Below are positions 1-7,172 of a stretch of DNA of 10,281 nucleotides, one piece after another. The DNA comes from JBAROU01 sp049642385 (lineage in GTDB: Bacteria > Chloroflexota > Dehalococcoidia > DSTF01 > RBG-16-68-14): NCBI GenBank assembly GCA_049642385.1, contig JBAROU010000040.1, forward strand, positions 1 through 10,281. The letters run 5' to 3'. The notes beneath the pieces are model-generated. The model was not told the DNA's origin and did not search any database. It worked only from the letters and a program-made list of their open reading frames with translations. Both the position numbers and the translations under genes were made by a program. Each line of letters opens with the position of its first letter. Positions within the stretch are counted from its first letter, which is position 1.

Positions 1-678
1 CCCCAGCAGATTCCCGTCACGATCGAGAGCACACCACCGGGCCTCCTCGTTACGATGGACGGGTTCGAGTACTCGACGCCGTCCGTCGTGGATGTCGTCA
101 ACAAATCCAGCCATGTCATCTTCGCGCCATCGCCGCAGACGCCCGGCGGCGGTGTCCCCCTAGCGTTCTCATCCTGGTCCGACGGTGGCGCCCAGAACCA
201 CGCCTTCCCCACCGAGGGCCCCTCCATCATCCGCGTCTTCTTCAAGGACCTCGCCGCAGATACTGATGGCGACACCATCCCCAACGGCTCAGACCTGGAC
301 GACGACAACGACGGCTGCACCGACGTCCGCGAGGTCGGCCCCAACGCCAGCCTCGGTGGCTTGCGCAATCCGCACGTGTTCTGGGACTTCTTCGATACGC
401 CAACCCTGACGAATGTTCGCGACCGCATCATCTCCGTCGGCGACCTCTTCCGAATCGTGCAGCGCTTCGGCACGAATGACGTGGGCGGAACCTCACTCGT
501 CAATCGCAACAGCGATCCTCTATCCAAACCTGGCGCGGGTTATCATCCTGCGTTCGACCGGAGCCCACCCAGCCTGGGCGGCGATCCGTGGGACCTCGGC
601 CCGCCGGACGGCACAATAGCAGCGAACGACATTCTCTTCAGCGTCCGCCAGTTCGGCCACACGTGCTCCGGCGCGTAG
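1..678 (+). CDS. Secreted/surface protein, C-terminal part, TSP3-like loop and dockerin-like half-repeats (5' truncated)
   Basis: The frame is open from base 1, so the gene starts outside the window; the ATG at 55 is internal. About 225 residues are visible. Residues 4-82 resemble a beta-rich repeat common in large secreted bacterial proteins ('VTIESTPPGL' then 'FSSWSDGGAQNH'). Residues 87-108 form a thrombospondin-type-3-like acidic calcium loop (DTDGD...SDLDDDNDGCTD). The tail carries two related segments, at about 140-157 (RDRIISVGDLFRIVQRFG) and 203-219 (DGTIAANDILFSVRQFG), ending in GHTCSGA. They follow the dockerin half-repeat spacing D-x6-D but lack the first calcium ligands, so calcium binding there is doubtful. 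I recall similar tails on extracellular proteins of Chloroflexota. The catalytic or binding N-terminal part is not visible, so no specific function can be given. It converges on the SDR gene. Confidence 0.75.
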   Translation, partial: PQQIPVTIESTPPGLLVTMDGFEYSTPSVVDVVNKSSHVIFAPSPQTPGGGVPLAFSSWSDGGAQNHAFPTEGPSIIRVFFKDLAADTDGDTIPNGSDLDDDNDGCTDVREVGPNASLGGLRNPHVFWDFFDTPTLTNVRDRIISVGDLFRIVQRFGTNDVGGTSLVNRNSDPLSKPGAGYHPAFDRSPPSLGGDPWDLGPPDGTIAANDILFSVRQFGHTCSGA

Positions 679-681
679 CGC

Positions 682-698
682 TGCCGCAGCACGCGGCG
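682..698. terminator. Weak candidate hairpin between convergent genes
   Basis: Between the stop of the surface protein (678) and the stop of the SDR gene (719), GCCGC at 683-687 can pair with GCGGC at 693-697 around a 5-base loop, with one extra T-G pair outside. No T-run follows on either strand, so this is at best a poor intrinsic terminator. The remaining 40-base gap shows nothing else. Confidence 0.2.
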
Positions 699-718
699 TC
701 TCGCATGGATTCGCTCGG

Positions 719-1483
719 CTAGAAGTAGTTCACGGTGATGCCGCCGTCCACGACAAACGTTGTGCCCGTTATCCAGGACGATTCGTCCGACGCGAGAAAG
801 AGCGCCGCGTTCACGATGTCATCCGGCCGCCCGAAGCGCCCGAGCGGGATGCGACTGAGCCGGCGCTGGCGCGCTTCGTCGTCGCGCAGCAGCTCTCGAA
901 GGAGCGGCGTCTCGATTGGGCCAGGGCAGATCGCGTTCGCGCGCACGTTCTTCGGCCCGAGCTGCACTGCCAGCGAGCGCGTCAGCGCCAGCACGGCCCC
1001 CTTGCTCGCCGTGTAGGCGTCCTGCGGCACGCTACAGCCCACCAGCGCGACGAATGACGCGACGTTCACCACTGAACCGCCGCCGGCTTCGATCAGCGCC
1101 GGAATGCCGTACTGACAGCAAAGCGACACGCCCTTCAGGTTCACATCGATCACGCGCTGGAACACGGACTCATTCATGTCGGTCACGGCGCCGTCCTCGT
1201 CCGGAAAGATGCCGGCGTTGTTGTAGAGGACGTTCAGCTTCCCGTATGCGCGCATGCCTTCCTCGACCCAGCGGCGCACGTCGCCCGCGTTCCCAACGTC
1301 GCCTTCGACGCCCGTGATCGTGCCCCCGGCCCCGCGCACACGCTCCACCGTCTCCGCCAGCCCGTCCGGCGTGATGTCCGCCGCGACGACCGACGCACCT
1401 TCGCGCGCGAACGTTTCCGCCGCAAGGCGGCCCATACCGCTGCCCGCGCCCGTGATGAGCGCCGTCTTGCCTTCTAGCCGCAT
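719..1483 (-). CDS. SDR family NAD-dependent oxidoreductase
   Basis: A 254-residue classical short-chain dehydrogenase/reductase, full length for the family. It has the Rossmann glycine motif TGAGSGMG at 11-18, Asp36 at the end of beta-2 (favouring NAD(H) over NADP(H)), NNAG at 88-91, structural Asn115, Ser143, and the catalytic YTASK with Tyr157 and Lys161, followed by the PGPIETPL segment near 188. The Ser-Tyr distance is 14 rather than the usual 13, a one-residue loop difference. It should oxidise or reduce an alcohol/ketone; the substrate cannot be read from the sequence. The ATG start is preceded by AGAGGAGG (1488-1495), which overlaps the stop of the GS-like gene. The 10-base gap indicates co-transcription and probable translational coupling. 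Likely role: oxidising a hydroxyl intermediate in the same pathway as its operon partners. Confidence 0.9.
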   Translation of the reverse strand: MRLEGKTALITGAGSGMGRLAAETFAREGASVVAADITPDGLAETVERVRGAGGTITGVEGDVGNAGDVRRWVEEGMRAYGKLNVLYNNAGIFPDEDGAVTDMNESVFQRVIDVNLKGVSLCCQYGIPALIEAGGGSVVNVASFVALVGCSVPQDAYTASKGAVLALTRSLAVQLGPKNVRANAICPGPIETPLLRELLRDDEARQRRLSRIPLGRFGRPDDIVNAALFLASDESSWITGTTFVVDGGITVNYF

Positions 1484-1493
1484 GGTTCCTCCT

Positions 1494-2849
1494 CTAGACC
1501 TGCTCGAAGTAGCGCCGGCGTTCCCAGTCGGTCACCGCGCGCTCGAACGCTTCGGCCTCCCAGCGGCGCATGCGCGCGTAGTGCTCGACGAACCCGTCCC
1601 CGAAGAATTCGCGCGCGACGGCGCTCTGCTCGAAGCGCTCGACGGCCTCCGGAAGCGAGCGTGGCAGCTTCGGCGCTTCGGTCTTATAGGCGTCGCCCGT
1701 CACCGGCGGCGGGCACTCCAGCCCACGCTCGATGCCGTGCAACCCGCCCGCAAGCGACGCCGCGAAGCCGAGGTAGGCGTTCACGTCCGCGCCCGGCACG
1801 CGATTCTCAATACGTGCAGCGCCCGGCGAGCCGGCGATGACGCGCAGCGCCGCCGTCCGGTTCTCGATACCCCAGCAAACCGTTGTGGGCGCCCAGCTCC
1901 CAACGACGAAACGCTTGTACGAATTCACGTTCGGCGCGTACATCAGCATGAAGTCTGGCAATGTGGCGAGCACGCCCGCCGCGAACCGGCGCAGCAGCTC
2001 CGACATGTGGTGCGGCGCGTCGGCGTCCCAGAACAAGTTGCGTTCGCCGTCCGCCGACCAGAGGCTCTGGTGCATGTGGCCGCTACAGCCGTCGAGGCGG
2101 TCGTCGTACTTCGCCATGAACGTCGGCACTACGCCCGCCTGGGCCGCGATCTCCTTCGCCCCGCTCTTGTACAGCAGCGCGGCATCCGCGGCGGCCACGG
2201 CATCGTCGTAGCGGATGTTCAGCTCGTACATGCCTTCGCCATGCTCGCGGTTGTAGCCCTCGACCGGCACTCCAAAGTCGACCATGTGACGCCGGATCAG
2301 GCCAACCACGTCCTCGTCGAGCGAAGCGTGGTGGATGCTGTAGCAGTTGAGGCCCGGGCTGAGCGGCTGGAGCGAACCGAAGTTCTTCGTGCGCAGGCTC
2401 TCCTGGTCCTCCCGGAAGAGCCGCACCTCGAACTCAGCCGCCATCTTCGGCAGGTAGCCCGCATTCGTCGCCAACCCGACGACGCGCCGGAGCACCTGTC
2501 GCGGCGAGACCGCGAGCGGATCGCCCGCCTCCGTCGCGTAGTCGCAGACCACCGCCGCAGCGCCCTGCTCCCACGGCACGACGCGGAACGTCGAGAGGTC
2601 AGGCTGCATCAGGATGTCGGCGAACCCGGTGTCGGCGCTGCCGATGGCGAGACCATCGATCAGCTGCTCAGCGATGTCCCAGCCGAAGATCACGTCGCAT
2701 TGGGGAAAGCCCGCGCCCCGGCAGCCCTCGACAAAGTTGGGCGCCAGGATTCGTTTGCCTCGAAAGACGCCGTCCATGTCGGCGCCGCCGACCTTCACGA
2801 CTTCGATGCCGCGTTCCGCGATCAGCCGCTCGACGTGCTCTAGTTCCAC
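1494..2849 (-). CDS. Glutamine synthetase family protein, PuuA/type III-like (probable gamma-glutamyl-amine ligase)
   Basis: A 451-residue GS-fold ATP-dependent ligase. Visible motifs: the N-terminal DMDGVFRGKRI (24-34); metal ligands in AAEFE (Glu139, Glu141); HGEGMYELN (203-211); the ATP/metal segment SGHMHQS (256-262); NSYKRF (309-314); GIENRTAALR (327-336); and IENRVPGADVNAYL (347-360). The C-terminal WER-YFEQV tail is typical of GS-like type III proteins. The ammonia-site DGSS loop of true glutamine synthetases is not apparent (IFGWDIAEQL, about 54-63, is there instead), and the adenylylation-site tyrosine motif of GS-I is absent. This favours an amine or similar nucleophile over ammonia, as in gamma-glutamylputrescine or gamma-glutamyl-alkylamide synthetases. 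The start is GTG with GGGAGG (2858-2863) 8 bases upstream. The 69-base gap before it carries a candidate promoter. A housekeeping glutamine synthetase is less likely. Confidence 0.87.
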   Translation of the reverse strand: MELEHVERLIAERGIEVVKVGGADMDGVFRGKRILAPNFVEGCRGAGFPQCDVIFGWDIAEQLIDGLAIGSADTGFADILMQPDLSTFRVVPWEQGAAAVVCDYATEAGDPLAVSPRQVLRRVVGLATNAGYLPKMAAEFEVRLFREDQESLRTKNFGSLQPLSPGLNCYSIHHASLDEDVVGLIRRHMVDFGVPVEGYNREHGEGMYELNIRYDDAVAAADAALLYKSGAKEIAAQAGVVPTFMAKYDDRLDGCSGHMHQSLWSADGERNLFWDADAPHHMSELLRRFAAGVLATLPDFMLMYAPNVNSYKRFVVGSWAPTTVCWGIENRTAALRVIAGSPGAARIENRVPGADVNAYLGFAASLAGGLHGIERGLECPPPVTGDAYKTEAPKLPRSLPEAVERFEQSAVAREFFGDGFVEHYARMRRWEAEAFERAVTDWERRRYFEQV

Positions 2850-2876
2850 CGTCTTCGCCTCCCGTAGGGTGGCACA

Positions 2877-2885
2877 AGCATACCA
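2877..2885 (-). promoter_or_regulatory. Extended -10 promoter candidate for the GS-SDR pair
   Basis: On the minus strand the gap between the crotonase and the GS-like gene contains TGGTATGCT, a TGn extended -10 with TATGCT as the hexamer. No good -35 is seen 16-18 bases upstream. Transcription would start near 2870, giving a leader of about 20 bases that just fits the GGGAGG ribosome binding site. The GS and SDR genes may therefore have their own promoter besides readthrough from the sulfotransferase-crotonase pair. Confidence 0.4.
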
Positions 2886-2918
2886 GACCTCACGCGTTTG
2901 AAGGCTGCGCGATCGTCG

Positions 2919-3608
2919 TTACGCGTCAGGGACAAGGCCCTCTGGTAGCGCGCCTTGCAGTATCTCGATCGCAGACGCGTACAGGCCGCGCTTGATCGCC
3001 GCCATCGTCGCGCGGTCCTTGCTCGCCAGCGCGCCCGCGATCTCGATGGCGCGTGGGAGCACCTCGACCTCCTCGCACGCCTCGTTCACGAAGCCCGCAG
3101 CAGTGGCGTCAGGCCCATCGTAGCGTTTGCCCGTCACAAGCGCCTCGTGCAACGTCGAACGCGGCAGCCGCGCGCCGAGCAGCGCGTACATGCCCGGCGT
3201 CAGCGGCTGCCCCATGCGCAGGTCGATCTCCGGCAGACAGACGAAGCCCTTATCCGAACGCATGACACGGAAGTCATGCGCCAGTGAGAACATCGCGCCA
3301 GCGGCGAACGCGTGGCCATTAATCGCGGCGACGGTCGCCACCGGAAAGCCGAGCACGCGCGCGAACAGCCGGTGCATGTCGGCCAGGAACGCCTCGATCT
3401 CTGCCTGTCCGCACGTCGCCAGCCATCCAAGATCGAGGCCGGTCGAGTAGAAGCGCCCTTCGCCCGTGGTCACCAGCGCCGCCTCCCCTTGCGATGCCTC
3501 CACCTCGTCAAGCGCTCCGTTGACGCCGTCCAGGAACGACCGATTGAGCCGGTTCTCGCCGTCCCGCATATGCAGAACGAACACGCCGTCCTCGCGCTGT
3601 AGCTCCAT
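2919..3608 (-). CDS. Enoyl-CoA hydratase/isomerase (crotonase) family protein, ECI-like
   Basis: A 229-residue crotonase-fold protein, a little short for a hydratase (about 260) and closer to the compact delta3,delta2-enoyl-CoA isomerase-like branch. Its first oxyanion-hole and CoA-binding segment is GRFYSTGLDL (51-60); the second is INGHAFAAGAMFSLAHD (96-112). LPEIDLRMGQPLTPGM (125-140) covers the active-site region, with Glu127 the visible acidic residue. The FYSTGLDL form is what I associate with enoyl-CoA isomerases rather than with classical hydratases (FSAGADI), but this alone does not decide the reaction. The ATG lies 8 bases after the sulfotransferase stop; AGGGAG at 3620-3625, inside the end of the upstream gene, is a reasonable ribosome binding site (11-base spacer), so translation is probably coupled. 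Likely role: double-bond shift or hydration in beta-oxidation of an unsaturated acyl-CoA. Confidence 0.85.
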   Translation of the reverse strand: MELQREDGVFVLHMRDGENRLNRSFLDGVNGALDEVEASQGEAALVTTGEGRFYSTGLDLGWLATCGQAEIEAFLADMHRLFARVLGFPVATVAAINGHAFAAGAMFSLAHDFRVMRSDKGFVCLPEIDLRMGQPLTPGMYALLGARLPRSTLHEALVTGKRYDGPDATAAGFVNEACEEVEVLPRAIEIAGALASKDRATMAAIKRGLYASAIEILQGALPEGLVPDA

Positions 3609-3616
3609 CGCCTCCC

Positions 3617-4618
3617 CTACTCCCTACCCAGCAGCCGCATGCCTGGCCGACACGCCTCGGCCAGGCTCTCCTGCTCAGCGCTCGAAAGCGTGTCGAAGCG
3701 CGTGGGAGGAATGCCGCGCACGAGCCCGGCCGCGCGCTCGATCCAATCGCCACCGTCGTCCAGCTCGAAGAACGCGCCGATTCGCGCCAGCGTCTGCTGC
3801 GGCTGCGCGACCATGTCCTCGAAGCGTGCATCCAGGTACCGCTCTGCGCCGAGCTTCGACGCTACCGGCAGGCCGTTCTCTAGCTCCTGACTCCAGTATC
3901 GTCCGAAGTACTCAACCGGCGGCCGGGACTTAAGCAGCTGCGAAATACGGTCGCTCCTGTCCGGCGCTCCCGGCTGGTCGATTGCCCGCAGATTCTCGAT
4001 CGAAGGCTCGCCGTCCGTCGAGAGCTGAAACATCAGCGAGATCGCCAGCCGGTAGGCGTGGTGCTCGCGCATCGACAGGGCGGTCTCCGGCCCATCGCGG
4101 TGCAGGTGCAGGAAGCGCGCCTCCGGAAAGAGCGCGTCCAGCGCGCCCACGTAGTCGATCGACGAGCCGGAGCGCTCGATCCAGCACGTTCGGCCCAAGC
4201 GCTCTGCCAGCCACTCGAAGAGTTGTCGGTACTGCAGCGATAGCTGCTGCCTCGGGAGGCACGAAGCGAATGCCACGGTCTCGTCGAATAGGGCGTCAGG
4301 GTCGTCCGTCAGGCGCGGCAGCGTCGACACCAGGATCCACGGTAGCCTGTCGTCGCGCTTGTAGCGCGCGTGATCGCCGAAGGGGTAGGTGATCTCCGGC
4401 ACCTCGTATCCTCTGCTCAGCACCATCGTGACGAACGGGTGCTCCTGCGAGATGAGCGTGGCGAACGCTGCACCGTCCATCGGCTCCGGCGAGAAGCGGC
4501 GTGTCATGTCGAGTCCGTTGAAGAACTCGAACACGCTCAGCACAGACGGATGCTCCGCCATCATGCGCGAGAGCAACGTCGAGCCACACCGTCCCGTCCC
4601 TACGATAAAGCGATCCAC
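3617..4618 (-). CDS. Sulfotransferase family protein
   Basis: From the chosen GTG at 4618 the protein has 333 residues. The PAPS 5'-phosphosulfate loop is FIVGTGRCGSTLL at 4-16. The 3'-phosphate binding region is RFLHLHRDGPETALS at about 158-172, and YLDARFEDMVAQPQQTL near 281-297 matches the conserved 'Y-E-D-L' helix region of the family. It should transfer sulfate from PAPS to a hydroxyl or amine; the acceptor is unknown. The open frame continues upstream to an ATG at 4819, but that would overlap the divergent DUF1214 gene by 119 bases, and the added residues look non-conserved. GTG at 4630 is possible but has its purine run directly abutting it. The GTG at 4618 has AAGGGGTGG upstream and places the PAPS loop at the N-terminus, as usual for this family. 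First gene of the leftward block. Confidence 0.83.
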   Translation of the reverse strand: MDRFIVGTGRCGSTLLSRMMAEHPSVLSVFEFFNGLDMTRRFSPEPMDGAAFATLISQEHPFVTMVLSRGYEVPEITYPFGDHARYKRDDRLPWILVSTLPRLTDDPDALFDETVAFASCLPRQQLSLQYRQLFEWLAERLGRTCWIERSGSSIDYVGALDALFPEARFLHLHRDGPETALSMREHHAYRLAISLMFQLSTDGEPSIENLRAIDQPGAPDRSDRISQLLKSRPPVEYFGRYWSQELENGLPVASKLGAERYLDARFEDMVAQPQQTLARIGAFFELDDGGDWIERAAGLVRGIPPTRFDTLSSAEQESLAEACRPGMRLLGRE

Positions 4619-4633
4619 GCCTTCGTCCACCCC

Positions 4634-4661
4634 TTGTTCAGATCGAGCAAGATGATACCAT
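4634..4661. promoter_or_regulatory. Overlapping bidirectional -10 between sulfotransferase and DUF1214 genes
   Basis: The sequence ATGATACCAT at 4652-4661 reads TGATACCAT (extended -10, hexamer 4656-4661) on the plus strand and TGGTATCAT (hexamer 4657-4652) on the minus strand. On the plus strand TTGTTC at 4634-4639 lies 16 bases upstream as a partial -35. The predicted starts, near 4668 (+) and 4645 (-), leave leaders of about 33 and 27 bases. The divergent genes would share one opening site. This is inferred from sequence only. Confidence 0.45.
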
Positions 4662-4700
4662 GACTCGGCGTTTGGACAGCGAAGGGAGTACGGCCCGCGT

Positions 4701-5909
4701 ATGGCCAACCAGCCCGACCCTGCCGATCCCGCCGTCATGAGCGGCGAGGCGTGGGAGCGCCTCCTCGACACGCTCAAGAACGCACGCGGGCTCGGTCTCG
4801 GCGAGCGCGTGCCGGACACGCCGCACGATCGCGCCGAAGGCTTCCGCTACCTCACCCGCCTGCTCGCCTCCGGCATCACCGTCTGCATCGAACACGCCGA
4901 CCCGGATTACCCCGAGTTCGGGCGTATGGTGGACCACACGATGAAGTGGGGGCTCGATTGCCCGGACTGCCTCTACCTCTACGCCACCATCCGCGGCGAC
5001 GCCACCTACCGCATCTCCGGCAACCGCGGCAGTGCGAACCACATCGATATCCAGGTGAACTACGGACACTTCGCCAGCGGCGACATCTCCGCGTGGGGCA
5101 CGATCGACTCGATCAACGGCCTCGAGCTCGCGGTCGCGCCGGACGGCTCGTTCGAGCTGTTCCTCAGCCAAGAGCAGCGCAACGGCAATTGGCTGCGCCT
5201 GGAGCCCAACGCCGAGTTCGTCCTCGTCCGCCAGTACTTTAATGACTGGGAGCACGAACAACCCGCCGACGTGACGATCGAGCGCGTCGGCGCGCACGGG
5301 CCGGCGGCTCCGCTGCGCACCGACCAGCTCGCCGCGCGTTTCGACCGCCTTGCAGAATGGATCGAACGCAGCGGCGCGCTCTGGGAGCGGATGAGCAAGG
5401 GCGCGCTGGGCCTCGCGCCGAACAGCCTCGCGGTGTACCTGCCCCAGGACAGCGACCAGCGCGCCGGCCTGCGCGGTCAGGCGTATGGCATCGGCAACTT
5501 CCGCTGCGCGCCGAATGAAGCGGTGATCGTGGAGTTCACGCCCCCTGTCTGCCGCCACTGGAGCGTTGGGCTCGCGAACTGGTACTGGGAGAGCTTCGAC
5601 TTCGCTACTCGCCAGACGTCGCTCAACGGCCATCAGTCTGCCCTCGACGATGACGGCGTCTTTCGCGCCGTCATCGCCCACGAGGACCCCGGCGTGCGCA
5701 ACTGGCTCGACACCGCGGGACATACGCAGGGCACCATCACGGCGCGCTTCCTACTCGCCGACGAAGCGCCGGAGCCGCGATTACGCGCCGTAAAGCTCGC
5801 CGACCTCCGTTCCGAGCTGCCCGCCGACACGCCCCACTTGAGCCCGGAGGAACGCGCGGATGCGCTCGCGACACGCCGGTCCGCCGTCCTGCGTCGCTAC
5901 CGGCGCTGA
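4701..5909 (+). CDS. DUF1214 domain-containing protein
   Basis: A 402-residue protein without a signal peptide or membrane segment. The C-terminal region, about 265-352, matches the DUF1214 pattern: EAVIVEFTPP, a Trp-rich NWYWESFDF stretch, QTSLNGHQ (305-312) and the signature AHEDPGVRNWLDT (326-338). The N-terminal 200 residues contain a beta-rich part (IRGDATYRISGNRG, YFNDWEHEQPADVTIERV) that usually accompanies DUF1214. The biochemical function of the family is unknown to me. The ATG at 4701 is preceded by GGGAG at 4684-4688 with a rather long 12-base spacer; Met13 (4737) has no ribosome binding site, so the first ATG is kept. It diverges from the sulfotransferase with a shared promoter region. 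I recall DUF1214 genes beside sulfotransferase or acyl-CoA genes elsewhere, which suggests, without proving, a role with the same lipid-like or hydroxylated substrate. Confidence 0.85.
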   Translation: MANQPDPADPAVMSGEAWERLLDTLKNARGLGLGERVPDTPHDRAEGFRYLTRLLASGITVCIEHADPDYPEFGRMVDHTMKWGLDCPDCLYLYATIRGDATYRISGNRGSANHIDIQVNYGHFASGDISAWGTIDSINGLELAVAPDGSFELFLSQEQRNGNWLRLEPNAEFVLVRQYFNDWEHEQPADVTIERVGAHGPAAPLRTDQLAARFDRLAEWIERSGALWERMSKGALGLAPNSLAVYLPQDSDQRAGLRGQAYGIGNFRCAPNEAVIVEFTPPVCRHWSVGLANWYWESFDFATRQTSLNGHQSALDDDGVFRAVIAHEDPGVRNWLDTAGHTQGTITARFLLADEAPEPRLRAVKLADLRSELPADTPHLSPEERADALATRRSAVLRRYRR

Positions 5910-5928
5910 CGACGATCGCCGCCTCGTT

Positions 5929-5974
5929 TGGTACAATGCGCCCGCCAATCCCGCAGCCTTCGTGCTGAAAGGAG
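5929..5974 (+). promoter_or_regulatory. Thiolase promoter (-10 TGGTACAAT) and ribosome binding site
   Basis: The 71-base gap before the thiolase holds TGGTACAAT at 5929-5937, an extended -10 with hexamer TACAAT (5932-5937). No convincing -35 is visible; a TGAC-containing stretch sits near 5907 but with a spacer of about 20. AAAGGAG at 5968-5974 is a strong ribosome binding site 6 bases before the GTG start, and it decides that start. Confidence 0.5.
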
Positions 5975-5980
5975 CCTTCC

Positions 5981-7140
<1,160 letters not shown>

Positions 7141-7144
<4 letters not shown>

Positions 7145-7172
7145 CTCCTAGCGGCGTCCCTTTCGAAGCTAG
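7141..7172. repeat. Short inverted repeat spanning both convergent stop codons
   Basis: CTAGCT at 7141-7146 and AGCTAG at 7167-7172 are exact inverse copies, 20 bases apart. Each arm contains the TAG stop of the gene ending there (thiolase 7142-7144; peptidase-hydrolase 7171-7169). The stem is only 6 bp, not GC-rich, and lacks a T-run, so a terminator role is unsupported. Confidence 0.25.

Noticed and set aside
55..57. ATG at 55 as start of the left-edge protein.
   Set aside because: The preceding 18 codons continue the same beta-repeat (VTIESTPPGL), so the gene begins upstream of the window.
1254..2843. A 529-codon plus-strand open frame, longer than the GS-like gene it overlaps.
   Set aside because: It is antisense to a protein with all GS motifs, its translation is Arg/Ala/Val/His-rich without any recognisable motif, and such long mirror frames are expected opposite GC-rich third-position genes.
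4619..4819. An ATG-initiated N-terminal extension of the sulfotransferase to 4819.
   Set aside because: It would overlap the first 119 bases of the divergent DUF1214 gene, and the extra residues look like random high-GC sequence; the PAPS loop normally sits near the N-terminus.
4638..5723. A 361-codon minus-strand open frame opposite DUF1214.
   Set aside because: The plus-strand frame carries the DUF1214 signature; the minus frame is Val/Glu/Ala/Arg-rich without motifs and would cover the divergent promoter.
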